DNA of 64,000 nt from Nocardia amamiensis NBRC 102102 (GTDB lineage: Bacteria; Actinomycetota; Actinomycetes; Mycobacteriales; Mycobacteriaceae). The stretch's first letter is position 1. Every line of letters starts with the position of its first letter. Where the stretch lies: NCBI RefSeq assembly GCF_001612745.1, contig NZ_BDBA01000004.1, positions 62,001 through 126,000 of the forward strand. The letters run 5' to 3'. The position numbers and the translations under genes were made by a program. A model generated the notes under the pieces. That model was not told the DNA's origin. It worked only from the letters and a program-made list of their open reading frames with translations, and ran no database searches. Below, one piece after another: positions 16,282-26,181 of this stretch.

Positions 16282-17472
16282 ATGCAGCGCAATTTCCGCA
16301 TCGTCGACGTGGCGCTCGCCAGTGCGTTGTTCGGGTTTACCCTCTTCGCGAGCACGCTGGACGCCGAAAGCGGCCCTCCGGAGATCGTCCGGCCTGTGTC
16401 TGCGGCCGCCGCCGCGTTCGCCGCCGTCGCGGTTATCGCCTTGCTGTGGCACCGCGGCTACCCGCGCAGTGTGCTGGCGGTGACGACAGTCTGCGGTGTC
16501 GTTATGGGCGCAATGGGATCCGGAGTCTCGGGAATGCTGGTGGGACCTGCCCTGGTCGCAGCGCATTCCGTCGGTTCGCGACAGGATCGCCGGTGGATCC
16601 AGCCATATCCGCTGGCATCCGGCGTCGTGCTGATGGCTGCGGCAATCGTGCTGAGTCCCGGATCGCTTTTCACCCCCGGCAAGATCAGCCTCTTCGCCGG
16701 ATTCATGTTGGCCGGCGCGTTCGCCGACGCGACACGGAGCCGGCACAACTATCTCGCTGCCATGCAAGCGAGAGCGGAACTAGCCGAACGCACCCGCGAG
16801 GAGGAGGCACGCCACCGTGTCGCCGAAGAACGAGTCCGCATCGCCCGGGAGTTGCACGATATCGTCGCCCATCATATGGCACTGGCCCACGCCCAGGCAT
16901 CCACCGCCGCCTACCTGCTGCGCATCCAACCCGAACAGGCACAACAGATGCTGGATCAGCTGGCCGACATCACCTCCTCGGCACTGCGAGAACTCAAAGC
17001 GACAGTCGGGTTGCTGCGCCGGGCGAACGATCCGGAAACCCTTCTGGAACCGACCCCGGGATTGTCCCGTCTCCCGGAACTGCTGGCCTCCTTCGAGCCC
17101 CTGGGACTCCAGATTTCGACATCGGTGACGGGGGAGCCGCAGCCGCTGTCACCCGGAGTCGACTTGACGGCCTACCGCATTGTGCAGGAGGCGCTCACCA
17201 ACGTCACAAAACATGCCGGAACAGCCTCGGCGTCGGTCCGTCTGGACTACTCCCGGTCGCTGCTGACGATCAGCATTTCCGACAACGGTCACGGCTCCGA
17301 GCAGGCGGGCGAGCCCGGCTACGGTCTGATCGGCATGAACGAACGGGCCATCTCCGTCGGCGGTGAACTGTCCGCCGGATTCCGACCAGGCGGCGGCTTC
17401 GAAGTATCCACGAAACTACCCCTGGAACCGCGTACCGACGGCCACGACGAGAAGGACACCGAGCAGCGATGA
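16282..17472 (+). CDS. NarL-type sensor histidine kinase
   Basis: The start at ATG 16282 (MQRNFRIVDVALASALFGFT) has GAGG 7 bases upstream; the frame is open further back to 16201. The 396-residue protein has four to five membrane helices in the first 150 residues, a HisKA_3 dimerisation helix with the phosphorylated histidine near 192 (RIARELHDIVAHHM) and a C-terminal HATPase (QEALTNVTKHA, DNGHGS, GYGLIGMNER). Little lies outside the membrane, so it may sense the membrane itself or a small hydrophobic signal. Its end overlaps the regulator gene by 4 bases. Confidence 0.9.
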   Translation: MQRNFRIVDVALASALFGFTLFASTLDAESGPPEIVRPVSAAAAAFAAVAVIALLWHRGYPRSVLAVTTVCGVVMGAMGSGVSGMLVGPALVAAHSVGSRQDRRWIQPYPLASGVVLMAAAIVLSPGSLFTPGKISLFAGFMLAGAFADATRSRHNYLAAMQARAELAERTREEEARHRVAEERVRIARELHDIVAHHMALAHAQASTAAYLLRIQPEQAQQMLDQLADITSSALRELKATVGLLRRANDPETLLEPTPGLSRLPELLASFEPLGLQISTSVTGEPQPLSPGVDLTAYRIVQEALTNVTKHAGTASASVRLDYSRSLLTISISDNGHGSEQAGEPGYGLIGMNERAISVGGELSAGFRPGGGFEVSTKLPLEPRTDGHDEKDTEQR

Positions 17473-18137
17473 CCATCCGCGTCGTGATCGCCGACGATCA
17501 AGCCCTGCTGGTCGGAACCTTCCGGATGCTGATCGACTCCACCGACGACATGGAGGTGGTCGGCGTCGCGGGAACCGGCAGACAGGCCCTGGAAGTCGTA
17601 CGAGCCACGAAACCCGATGTCGCACTGATGGATATCCGCATGCCCGAACTCGACGGACTCGCCGCCACCCAGGAGATCTGCCGCGACGAGTCCCTGGCCA
17701 CGCGCATCCTCATCCTCACCACCTTCGAACTCGACGAGTACGTCGCGCGAGCCCTGCGCGCCGGTGCCGGCGGCTTCCTCGGCAAAGATGTCGGACCGCA
17801 GGAACTGCTCAGCGCCATCCGCGCGATCGCCGCCGGAGACACGCTGCTCTCCCCCAGTGCTACGAGGGCTCTCATCGCCCGTTTCCTCGCGTACCCGGCA
17901 CCGCAAACCGCGCCCGCCGAATCTCTCGAGGTGCTCACCGCGCGCGAACGCGAGGTCGTCGTGCATGTGGCGCAGGGATTGTCCAACGAGGAGATCGCCG
18001 AGCGAATGTATGTGAGCCCGTTGACTATTCGCACCCACGTTCAGCGTGCCATGACGAAACTCGGCGCTCGGCATCGCGCACAACTCGTGGTCATCGCATT
18101 CCAGACAGGTCTGGTACGCGTCGAGCCACGGGGCTGA
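17469..18137 (+). CDS. NarL/FixJ response regulator
   Basis: This 222-residue protein has a receiver domain (1-120) with acidic DD near 10, the phosphorylated aspartate near 54 (VALMDIRMPELDG) and the conserved lysine (GGFLGKDV), then a LuxR HTH (about 155-215; LTAREREVVVHVAQG, NEEIAERMYVSPLTIRTHV). It is the partner of the kinase it overlaps (ATGA). Targets are unknown; the MMPL gene upstream and the PucR gene downstream are candidates by position only. Confidence 0.92.
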   Translation: MTIRVVIADDQALLVGTFRMLIDSTDDMEVVGVAGTGRQALEVVRATKPDVALMDIRMPELDGLAATQEICRDESLATRILILTTFELDEYVARALRAGAGGFLGKDVGPQELLSAIRAIAAGDTLLSPSATRALIARFLAYPAPQTAPAESLEVLTAREREVVVHVAQGLSNEEIAERMYVSPLTIRTHVQRAMTKLGARHRAQLVVIAFQTGLVRVEPRG

Positions 18138-18235
18138 GGTCTGATCGCCTCGTACCTGAGGTGGAGAGCGCCGCATAATATTGACGAAATCGTCATCAAC
18201 GGTCGGTCTGCGGATCCAGGAAGGAGCGTGTGCCG

Positions 18236-19537
18236 ATGACCTCGGCGTCCAGTGGTCTATCCCAGTGGGTGCGCGATCTCGCCCCGGCGGACCCGGCGGC
18301 GCTGCACCGCTCGGTGCTGCCGCCGGAGAAGGTCGCGGAGTTCGCGGCCCGGGTAGGTACCGGTGCTGCCGGGTACGCCGTTGAGCTCGGTCAGGCGATG
18401 GCGGCACATATCCTCGCCGAGATTCCCGAGCTGGATGTGGACGGAATCGTGCAGATGGTGCGCGGCGGCTGCGAAGCGGTGGCGTTGGAAGCCGTCGGGG
18501 TGATCGCAGGCGTCAAGGACTTCACGGTCGAGGCTGCCCCTGGCGTCTTGCTCGGCCCCGCCGAGGTGGTGAGCCGCGGGATCGGCATCGAACATATGCT
18601 GCGCAGCATTCAGGTGGGCCATTCGATGGTTGTGGAGTACGTACTCGACGCCGCCGAACGACTCGTGCCCGGCGCGCAGCGGTTCGCGGAAATGCGGCGT
18701 ATCACCGCACTCTCGTTCGGCATCGCCGATCGGCTCACGAGCGAGATGGCCCAGGCATATGGCAATGCCCATGAGGCGTGGGTGGCGAGTTCGGCCGCGG
18801 CGCGGATGGAGGTGATCCAGCAGATTCTGCGCGGTGACGCCGTACCGCTCGATCGGGCGGTGCGCTTGCTGGGCTATGACCTGACCAGGCAGCATCTCGC
18901 CATGGTCGGTTGGTCCGACGAGCAGGTACCCGTTGGTACAACGCGGCTCGAAGACATGGTCGCAGGCCTGCTGGAATCCGCGGGATGCTCGTCGACGCTG
19001 GTGATACCGGTTGGCGGTCGCCGTGTGTGGGCGTGGGGTGCGAGCGTTCGCCGTCCGCCTGCCATACCCGTTCCTGTACAGCGGCAGGCGGACGGTGTCC
19101 GCGTGGCGGTCGGCTTGTCCGGTGCGGGCGTTCGTGGGTTCGTCACCAGCCATGAACAGGCATTGGAGGTCGCCCACGTGGGCATGCTGGGCTCCGGCGA
19201 GCGCTGGTTGTTCGATTACGGCGAGCTCGATCTGGTGGCGATGCTCGGTGGCCGGTTGGACAGGGCCCGCGAGTTCGTGCTGCGTGAGCTGGGTGCGCTG
19301 GCGGAGCGGGGGGAGGCCACGGCTGTTCTTCGCGTGACGCTCAAGTGCTATCTCGATGTCGAGCGCAGCCTCAGCGTGGCTGCGGAAAGGCTGCACGTGG
19401 CGCGGAACACCGTCGCCTACCGCGTGCAGCGTGCCGAGCAATTGCGAGGTCGCAAGATCGGCGTTCGGCGTATGCAGTTGCACGCCGCGCTCGCGCTGGC
19501 CGAGGAGTTGGGTTCGGTGGTTCTCGACGATGAGTGA
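18236..19537 (+). CDS. PucR family transcriptional regulator
   Basis: This 433-residue protein starts at ATG 18236 (MTSASSGLSQWVRDL), 9 bases after GGAG; a GTG at 18230 is possible. A helical N-terminal sensor region (about 1-170) and a GGDEF-like middle are followed by a C-terminal PucR HTH (about 355-420; FVLRELGALAERGEATAVLRV, SLSVAAERLHVARNTVAYRVQR). Members often activate purine, amino acid or xenobiotic breakdown. No obvious target operon adjoins it. Confidence 0.85.
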   Translation: MTSASSGLSQWVRDLAPADPAALHRSVLPPEKVAEFAARVGTGAAGYAVELGQAMAAHILAEIPELDVDGIVQMVRGGCEAVALEAVGVIAGVKDFTVEAAPGVLLGPAEVVSRGIGIEHMLRSIQVGHSMVVEYVLDAAERLVPGAQRFAEMRRITALSFGIADRLTSEMAQAYGNAHEAWVASSAAARMEVIQQILRGDAVPLDRAVRLLGYDLTRQHLAMVGWSDEQVPVGTTRLEDMVAGLLESAGCSSTLVIPVGGRRVWAWGASVRRPPAIPVPVQRQADGVRVAVGLSGAGVRGFVTSHEQALEVAHVGMLGSGERWLFDYGELDLVAMLGGRLDRAREFVLRELGALAERGEATAVLRVTLKCYLDVERSLSVAAERLHVARNTVAYRVQRAEQLRGRKIGVRRMQLHAALALAEELGSVVLDDE

Positions 19538-19788
19538 CCGGTTGCCACGCTGACTGCGGCTTCTCCTCTCATATGGGTTCGGGTCCAAAGTGCCGGCGGG
19601 TGTTTGCATGGCAGTACAAGCGCCTCAGGGGCGCCCCGGGGTTGGCTGATGGGGATCATTATCCGTGTCCGGCACCGCTTCGGCGGAACATCGGTGCCCC
19701 TTTCGGGAGACCTCGTCGTCCGTGAATCCGGCGGCCGAGGCCCTCGAACGCATCGAGCAACGCGGTCGACCGAAAGGGACAAGACACC

Positions 19789-20117
19789 ATGACTCATGAG
19801 GCCACCCCGAATTCCACCAACCCGGCCGCACCCGACCTACTGGCCCACTGGGTGGTCAAGACCGCCCGAAGCAAAGAGATGATCGCTTGGTACCTCCTGG
19901 AGCGACTGCGTTCCGGCGACGACCCCTCGACGCTGCTCGAACAGGGGGCAGGCACCCGTCCCGGTACGACATCGCGCAGCAACAAGAGCGCCGTTACATG
20001 GAAGACGTTGTAGTCACGATGCTCTGGTGCTCCTGCTACGCATCGAGGCCGAGCGCGGCCGAGCCGAGTACGTCGGAACATCCGGGCTCGCAACCTCAGT
20101 TCGCGACCGGTGTATAG
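19789..20117 (+). pseudogene. small hypothetical protein, frame probably shifted at a G-run
   Basis: ATG 19789 has AAGGGA about 10 bases upstream and encodes MTHEATPNSTNPAAPDLLAH, then WVVKTARSKEMIAWYLLERL, clearly protein-like. The frame stops at 20013 after a drop in quality (TTSRSNKSAVTWKTL). The next frame carries RYDIAQQQERRYMEDVVVTM at 19960-20020, also protein-like, up to a stop at 20117. A run of five G at about 19945-19949 is the likely site of a one-base change. A sequencing error or programmed shift cannot be excluded. I do not recognise the family. Confidence 0.45.
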
Positions 20118-20129
20118 CGGCGAGGGCGC

Positions 20130-21885
20130 TTACGGTGCGACGCCTTCCTCGGCGGTGGAGATCGCTGAGCCGCTGACCGTCCGCTCCAGCTCCGCCGCGG
20201 CGAAGGTGGCGTCCGCAGTGGTGCGCCAGACCACGTGCCCGTCGGGCCGGACCAGCACGGCGCCGTGTTCGCCGACCTCGAACAGGTCGAGCACCTGCTG
20301 TCGGTCCGAGGCGATCGCGGCGTCCAGACCCACCACTATGACGGGCATCGTGGGTGGGACGGCGGTACGCCAGGCCTGCGGGTCGGGTGTGAACAGCGTG
20401 TAGTCACGCAGGTCGAGCAGGTCGTGCGTGGACACGTCGTCGTCGTCACCGGCCAGCCACGCGTGCGGTACGCGGGCACCGGGCCATGTCGTCGGCACGT
20501 AGTCCACTATGCCGTCGTCGTTGATCGGCTGCGGCGTCGGTTCGGTCCGGATGAGTGCCCCCGAATAGGCGTAGCCGAATTCGAGTCCGGTGGAGGCGAA
20601 ATGCTGTAACTGGTCCGGTATTCGGGATCCGACCGTGGCGCGTCGGTCACGTGCCGCGGCGCCGTCTCCCAGCAGCGGCGATCGACGGCGGGGGCGAAAG
20701 CGCGGGTTACCTGGGCGAGAGCGCGGTTGCCCGGGGCCAGGCCGGCCATGACCTCGTCGAGCCGGAAGTGGTTGTCGACGCTTTGTTCGGCGAACCGTTC
20801 CACCACAGGTCGCCGTTCCGGCTCGTAGCTGTGCAGCAGCGAGGTCGGCGCGCGAGCTTCGAGAACGGCGGCGAGTTTCCAAGCGACGTTGTGCGCGTCC
20901 TGCACGCCGCTGTTGAGGCCGAAACCGCCGGTGTGCGGAAACCGGTGGGCGGCGTCACCGGCGAGGATCACGTTGCCCTCGGCGAAGGTCTCGGCGGCCT
21001 GACTGGTCATCGTCCAGGTGCCCGTGGAATGCATTCGGAACGGGACGTGCTGCCCGATCACTCGCGGTAACGTTCGCGCCCAGAACGCGCGACCGTCCCG
21101 AGCGATCTCCTGGTGCTCGCTCAGGAACGGGGTCATGAGCACGTAGTCGTCGTCGGCATGCGCTATCAGCACCCCGCACAACGCGGGGGAGTAGATCCAG
21201 CTCAGCAACGGGCGGATGTCGTCGGTGAACAACTCGGCATTGAAGAAGACGCTGCCCATGTTGGCCAGCACCCGGCCGCGCATCCCGATACCCAGAGCTG
21301 CACGCACCGCACTGTTGGCGCCGTCGGCACCGACCACGAATCGCGAGGAGATCGCGGTCGTGCATCCGCGCGGGTCGGCTGCGTGCACCGTCGTGCGGGA
21401 TGGCGTCATCCGCACGTCGCGTACTTCGGCGCCGCGACGGAAGTCGACGTGTGGGTCGGCCTCGAGGGCATCCCAGAGCACCGGCATGAGCTGGTGCTGG
21501 CCGATGTGCGAGATGAGGTACCGGCTGTGGCTCTGCACGCGTTCCACCTGCTCGGGGGAGGCCAGCAGGTCGATTTCACCGAGTGGGGCGCCGTTCAGGT
21601 CCGTGAACCAGCGGATCACACCGACCTGCTCAGCCGGTGGCGCCAGGGCGCTGATCTGCCTGGCCAAGGTCGGAGAAGCGTGGTGCCAGATTTCCTGGGA
21701 CCGGGCATTGACGACATGCGCGGCCGGATGGTTCAACGGGTCGGTCCGGCGTTCGAGAACGGTGCTGGCGAGGCCGTAGCGCGACAAGAGCAGCGCCAGG
21801 GTGCATCTGGTCGCACCGGCGCCGACAATGGTTACCTCGGACACGGCAGCGCCTCGAGGTCGGCCGGTGGTGTGGTGTCGGACAT
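20130..21885 (-). pseudogene. FAD-dependent aromatic monooxygenase, frameshifted and with a damaged FAD motif
   Basis: The product resembles PheA/TfdB/MhpA-type flavoprotein hydroxylases of about 550 residues. The N-terminal part has VTIVGAGATRCTLALLLSRYG, where GxGxxG is broken (R for the last G), then FVVGADGANS and VILAGDAAHRFPHTGGFGLN. Near 20620-20690 the frame changes: the first frame ends in AFAPAVDRRCWETA, and the second carries RIPDQLQHFASTGLEFGYAY to the end, with a C-terminal thioredoxin-like part. At the front, ATG 21885 with a good GGAG gives a 17-codon frame (MSDTTPPADLEALPCPR) overlapping the GTG at 21844. Two frame defects and a motif loss suggest the gene is dead. It follows the FAH gene by 23 bases. 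Confidence 0.75.
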
Positions 21886-21908
21886 CGCTCGTTCTCCGAG
21901 TTTCCCGG

Positions 21909-22859
21909 TCAACGCACGGTGTTGCGCTGCGTGCCGAGGTCGAGCACGCCATCGTCGGTGCGGATGGACGCCGTGACGACGTCTCCCGGCGTGAGGTAGG
22001 CGCGGTTGCGGGACTGCGTCCGTATGAACAGGTCCCACTTCTTTGCCTCGGGCAGCAGCCCGGCGAGGCGTTGCACGATCGGCTTGGGCGGTTTGATGGC
22101 CACCCCGCCTGGAGTGCCGGTGAGCAACAGGTCACCCACCGCGAAGTCCTCCAGCTGAGAGAATTCCGTGAGGGTCTGCGCGGGTGTGAAGACCATTTCC
22201 GTGGCCAGTGCCGTCTGGCGGGGCTCGTCGTTGACCGCGAGGCGGAGCCGCAGGTCCTTCCATCTGTGCACCTCGCCGCGGTCGGGCACGCAGAGGTAGG
22301 GGCCGACCGGACAGAAGGTGCGATAGCTCTTGCCCTTGTAGTACTGCCCCTGAGACAGCTGAACATCCCGGGCGCTGACGTCGTTTCCGACAACGAAAGC
22401 CCCGACGTAGTCCGGGAGGTTCTCCGCGGTAACCGTCACCGGGCCGGTGATCGCCTTGCCTATGACGATCCCCAATTCGATCTCGTAGTCCAGCAGCCGC
22501 ACGTGTGGCGGAGTGACGATGTCGTCGCGCGCCCCGGTGAGCGAACCCGTGGACTTCGTGAAAAACAGGTTGAACGGCTGGTCGGGATCCACCCCGGTCT
22601 CGGCCATGTGCGCTCGGTAGTTCGTGCCCTGGCAGTTGACCTTCGCTCCGGGCAGTGGGTTGAGCGGGGTGGCGTCCGCCAACTCGATGCCGGAATCGCC
22701 GGATTCCGTCAGCAGGGCTCGAGCCACCTCGGCGCCTTCCTGAAGCACCTCGCCGGCCGTCGGGTACTCGCCGGGCAGCGGCAGCACCCGCTCGCCGCGA
22801 ACGACGCCCCAGCCAGGGGCGCCCGATTCGGTGGAGTAGCGGAGAAGGTTGATGCTCAC
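21909..22859 (-). CDS. fumarylacetoacetate hydrolase family protein
   Basis: This 316-residue cytoplasmic enzyme has the FAH C-terminal fold. Metal ligands are visible in LLDYEIELGIVIG (two glutamates) and FVVGNDVSARDVQ (aspartate), with GDLLLTGTPGGVA near the end. Such enzymes cleave or hydrate oxo-acids late in aromatic ring breakdown. The next gene is the broken FAD monooxygenase, so the pair was probably a ring-hydroxylation and cleavage operon. The upstream gap 22860-23066 should hold its promoter; no copy of the shared operator is seen there. Confidence 0.88.
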   Translation of the reverse strand: MSINLLRYSTESGAPGWGVVRGERVLPLPGEYPTAGEVLQEGAEVARALLTESGDSGIELADATPLNPLPGAKVNCQGTNYRAHMAETGVDPDQPFNLFFTKSTGSLTGARDDIVTPPHVRLLDYEIELGIVIGKAITGPVTVTAENLPDYVGAFVVGNDVSARDVQLSQGQYYKGKSYRTFCPVGPYLCVPDRGEVHRWKDLRLRLAVNDEPRQTALATEMVFTPAQTLTEFSQLEDFAVGDLLLTGTPGGVAIKPPKPIVQRLAGLLPEAKKWDLFIRTQSRNRAYLTPGDVVTASIRTDDGVLDLGTQRNTVR

Positions 22860-23066
22860 GCGACCAAGTCAACCCGCACCGGCCGGCCCTCCGCTTGGAC
22901 CACGCGCCAAATCCGAACCGCCGATTTGGACTCTGATGCAATATCGATCGGCGGCACTTGGGGCGGTGTCGCGCTCGGGGCGCCTGACCCGCGGCCGACC
23001 CGGAAGACACGATCACCGAGACCGGAGCCGAAGCGTCGCAGTGTGCTTCGGGCGGACCTACAGTGT

Positions 23067-24440
23067 TCAGGTCGAGCGATCGGGTGTTACGCGCACCAAG
23101 GCGACCCCATGTGGCGGGATGTCGTGTGCGGTGATCGGACCTGTTGTCGTTGTGGTCGTGTGTGCCCATAGGTCACGGACCCGGTACTGCTCGGATGTTG
23201 CGAGTCCCGTTGCCGCGGTGGTGGTTTTGATGGTTGCCGGGCGGCCGCTGTCGTTGTACAGCGCTACCGCGACGGAGCCATCGGCGAGTGGTTTGACGAT
23301 GATGCGATGGTCATCGGGCAGGGCGGCGCCAGGTGCGCGTGTCGGGTCTTGGTCGATGGCGATGACTTCGCGGTTGGTGAGGATGTCGCGGGTTTCGGCG
23401 GACATTGTTCGCACGTCGTTGCCTGCGATCAGTGGTGCGCCGAGCATGGCCCACAGCGAGAAGTGGGCGCGTTGTTCGGCGATGGTGAGGCTGTCCTGTC
23501 GGCGGAGCAGGTCGAGCAACTGCGGGGAGATGCGCAGACCGGTACCGAGACGCGCGGCGTCCTCGGCGGACAGCGCACCCTGTTTGGCGGCCATGGCGGG
23601 CATGCCGTCGGTGTGTGCGCCCAAGAACTCGGCCATGGTGATCCCGACGACGAGCATGTCCGGATCGCGCCCGATCCGGTTTCCGGTGGCTGTGGTGGTG
23701 TATTGATCTATGACGCCGACGAATCCGCGGGTGTCGAAGTCGCCGATCTTCGCCGGTGGTAAATCGTTGCGCCACAAGGGGATCAGGTCGCCGGTACTGC
23801 GCGTCATATCGGCCACCGTCGACCAGTCGTAGGTGGTGCCCGCGTCGGCGTCGTCGGAGCTGTTGGGGTTGATGCTGTAGACGATTGCGCGGCCGGTGGC
23901 GCGTAGCTCGTCTCGCATCGCGGTGAATACGTTGACCTGTTCGTTGTGGTCGGAGTCGGCGTGGCACCAGTCGTATTTGAGGAAGTCCACGCCCCATGCG
24001 GCGAATTGTCGCGCGTCCTGGGCCTCGTGGCCGAGGCCGGCCGTGGCTCGGGTCTGCCCGCAGGTCTCGTTGTAGGGGCTGGAGTACAAGCCCAGGAGCA
24101 TGCCGTGGTCGTGGACATAGTCGGCGACGGCGGCCATGCCGTGCGGGAACTTTTCCGGATCGGCCTGCAGGTCGCCGTGCGAATCTCGCTCGGGTGCAGC
24201 CCATCCGGCGTCCAGGTTGACATACCGGTAACCGGCATCGCGCATGCCGGAGGCGATCATGGCGTCGACGGTTTCTCGGATTGTGTTCTCGTTCAGCGGA
24301 ATTCCGGAATTCCAGCTATTCCAGCCCAGCACCGGGACGGGGACCGTGCCGGGCTCGGTCGGGGACGCGTTCGCTGGTGCCGTCGCCGCGGCCATGACCG
24401 TAGCCGCGACAAACACTGCGAAGGTCATTCGCCGCCGCAT
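23067..24440 (-). CDS. secreted alpha-galactosidase, GH27 family
   Basis: The start at ATG 24440 (5 bases after GGAG) gives a 457-residue protein with a Sec signal (MRRRMTFAVFVAATVMAAAT, then APANA). The mature part begins LGWNSWNSG, the GH27 opening motif; RYVNLDAGWA and FLKYDWCHAD follow, the aspartate of YDWC being the nucleophile, and RDPDML carries the acid/base aspartate. A C-terminal beta domain ends the protein. It should release terminal alpha-galactose (or alpha-N-acetylgalactosamine) from sugars outside the cell. It is unrelated in theme to its catabolic neighbours. Confidence 0.9.
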   Translation of the reverse strand: MRRRMTFAVFVAATVMAAATAPANASPTEPGTVPVPVLGWNSWNSGIPLNENTIRETVDAMIASGMRDAGYRYVNLDAGWAAPERDSHGDLQADPEKFPHGMAAVADYVHDHGMLLGLYSSPYNETCGQTRATAGLGHEAQDARQFAAWGVDFLKYDWCHADSDHNEQVNVFTAMRDELRATGRAIVYSINPNSSDDADAGTTYDWSTVADMTRSTGDLIPLWRNDLPPAKIGDFDTRGFVGVIDQYTTTATGNRIGRDPDMLVVGITMAEFLGAHTDGMPAMAAKQGALSAEDAARLGTGLRISPQLLDLLRRQDSLTIAEQRAHFSLWAMLGAPLIAGNDVRTMSAETRDILTNREVIAIDQDPTRAPGAALPDDHRIIVKPLADGSVAVALYNDSGRPATIKTTTAATGLATSEQYRVRDLWAHTTTTTTGPITAHDIPPHGVALVRVTPDRST

Positions 24441-24523
24441 CACCGCTCCGATAGTTCCAGGGAAACCCGCTGGTAGATTCCTGCGGTACTGCTGATCATG
24501 ACTGTCTGCTCTCGGGTCGTGGG

Positions 24524-26032
24524 TCACATGTGGACGGTCGGTGTCTGCGAGTCGCTTTGTTCGAGGACACCGCGGCGGTACAGCAGAGCGGTGACGACCA
24601 TGCCGGTGACGAGGATGGCGGCCGACCACCAGTAGGCGGTGGCGTAGCTGGTGAGCTGAGCGTCGGCGAGTACATCGGGATTGATGGGGCCGTGGGATGC
24701 CAGGTAGTCGTTGGCTGCGCTGGTCGACATGGTGGCGAGGAACGCGGTTCCGATCGAGCCGCCCACCTGCTGCGCGGCATTCACGGTCGCGGACGCGGCA
24801 CCGGAGTCCGCGGCCGCCACCCCGAGGGTCGCCGCGCTCATGGCGGGCGCCACGATCAAACCGATACCGAAACCGGCGACGAACAGTGCGGGCAGCACGT
24901 GGGTGAGGAACGCGCTGCTCACGTCGAAGGTGGTCATCCACACCAGTGCGATCGCGGTGATCGCCATACCGGGTGGCACAACGAGTTTGGGGGTGATCCG
25001 GGGGATCAGGACATTGTTCGCCGTGATGGCCGCGATCATCAGACCCAAGACCATCGGCATGAACGCCAGGCCGGTACGGATCGGCGTGTACCCGAGATTG
25101 ATCTGCAGATAGTAGGTGAAATAGAGGAAGATGCCGAACATCCCCGCACCGCTGATGAAGATCGCGGTCATCGACGCGGCGCGAGTGCGGTCGGTCAGGA
25201 TCCGCAACGGCAACACGGGATGATTCGTGCGGGTTTGCCACCATACGAAAGCTGCCAGCAAAACGGCGCTGGCCACCAGCAGGCCCCAGGCGGAAATATC
25301 TGCCCACCCGTTGGTCTCCGCGTTCGTGCAGCCGTAGACGAGGCTGAACAAACCAGCCGACACCAGCATGATACCGGGTACGTCGAGCCGCGCCGTGCGG
25401 TCCCGGCGAACACGCGGCAGTAGGAGTGCCCCGCCGATGGCCGCAACGAGCGCGAAGGCCAGATTGACGAACAGCGTCCAGCGCCAGGTCAGTGTCTCGG
25501 TCAGTACACCGCCGAGCAGTAGCCCGATGGCGCTGCCCGCACCCGACACCGCGCCGTACACGCTGAAAGCGGTCGCTCGTTCCTTGCCTTCGGTGAAGAT
25601 GGTGGTCAGCAGCGACAACGCCGCTGGGGCGAGCAGTGCGGCGAAGATGCCCTGCCCGGCCCGGGCGGCCACCAACATTTCGAAACTGGGTGCGGCACCG
25701 CCCACCGCGGACGCGACGGCGAAGCCGACCAGACCGACGAGGAACGTCGCTTTGCGGCCGAACAGGTCTGCGATCCGGCCGCCCAGGAGTAGCAGGCTGC
25801 CGAAGGCGAGGGCGTATGCGGTGACCACCCACTGCCGTTCGTTGTCGTTGAAGCCGAGGTCGTGCTGCGCCGATGGCAATGCGATGTTCACGATGGTCGC
25901 GTCGAGCACCACCATGAGCTGCGCGAGGGCGATGACGATGAGTAGCCACCACCGCGAACCTCCGAGACTTCGGGAGGAATCGGCGGGGGCAGGGTCGCTT
26001 TTGGTCAGTTCGACAGCCGCGTGCTCGGGCAT
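24524..26032 (-). CDS. MFS drug exporter, DHA2 (14-helix EmrB/QacA) family
   Basis: This 502-residue protein has 14 predicted helices. Family motifs are clear: VVLDATIVNIALPS in helix 1 (motif D1), RIADLFGRKATF (motif A) and GAVSGAGSAIGLLLGG (motif C, antiporter). It should pump hydrophobic or cationic compounds out using protons. A TetR gene lies upstream on the same strand, and a 24-bp palindrome precedes the MFS start, so it is probably repressed by that TetR. Confidence 0.9.
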   Translation of the reverse strand: MPEHAAVELTKSDPAPADSSRSLGGSRWWLLIVIALAQLMVVLDATIVNIALPSAQHDLGFNDNERQWVVTAYALAFGSLLLLGGRIADLFGRKATFLVGLVGFAVASAVGGAAPSFEMLVAARAGQGIFAALLAPAALSLLTTIFTEGKERATAFSVYGAVSGAGSAIGLLLGGVLTETLTWRWTLFVNLAFALVAAIGGALLLPRVRRDRTARLDVPGIMLVSAGLFSLVYGCTNAETNGWADISAWGLLVASAVLLAAFVWWQTRTNHPVLPLRILTDRTRAASMTAIFISGAGMFGIFLYFTYYLQINLGYTPIRTGLAFMPMVLGLMIAAITANNVLIPRITPKLVVPPGMAITAIALVWMTTFDVSSAFLTHVLPALFVAGFGIGLIVAPAMSAATLGVAAADSGAASATVNAAQQVGGSIGTAFLATMSTSAANDYLASHGPINPDVLADAQLTSYATAYWWSAAILVTGMVVTALLYRRGVLEQSDSQTPTVHM

Positions 26033-26046
26033 GGACTACGCCTCTC

Positions 26047-26070
26047 TTATAGTACGAAGTCGTTCTATAA
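26047..26070. promoter_or_regulatory. 24-bp palindrome before the MFS gene, likely TetR operator
   Basis: Arms TTATAGTACGAA and GTCGTTCTATAA pair at 10 of 12 positions. It ends 15 bases before the MFS start. The half-site AGTACG recurs in the palindrome before the TetR gene itself (26799-26816), so the same TetR may bind both. Confidence 0.7.
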
Positions 26071-26181
26071 CAAGAATGGCAGCGGCTCGGGAGGAACGCA
26101 ATCGTACTATTTAGAGTGTGAGGTGTGTCTCATGAAGACGACTCGGGCTGCTGCTGTCAACTGGACGCGGCCGAGATTCGA

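Noticed and set aside
23067-25952. 961-codon frame joining the alpha-galactosidase with the MFS region
   Set aside because: Only the part from 24440 on is protein-like; upstream it runs in the wrong frame over the MFS gene, so there is no fusion.
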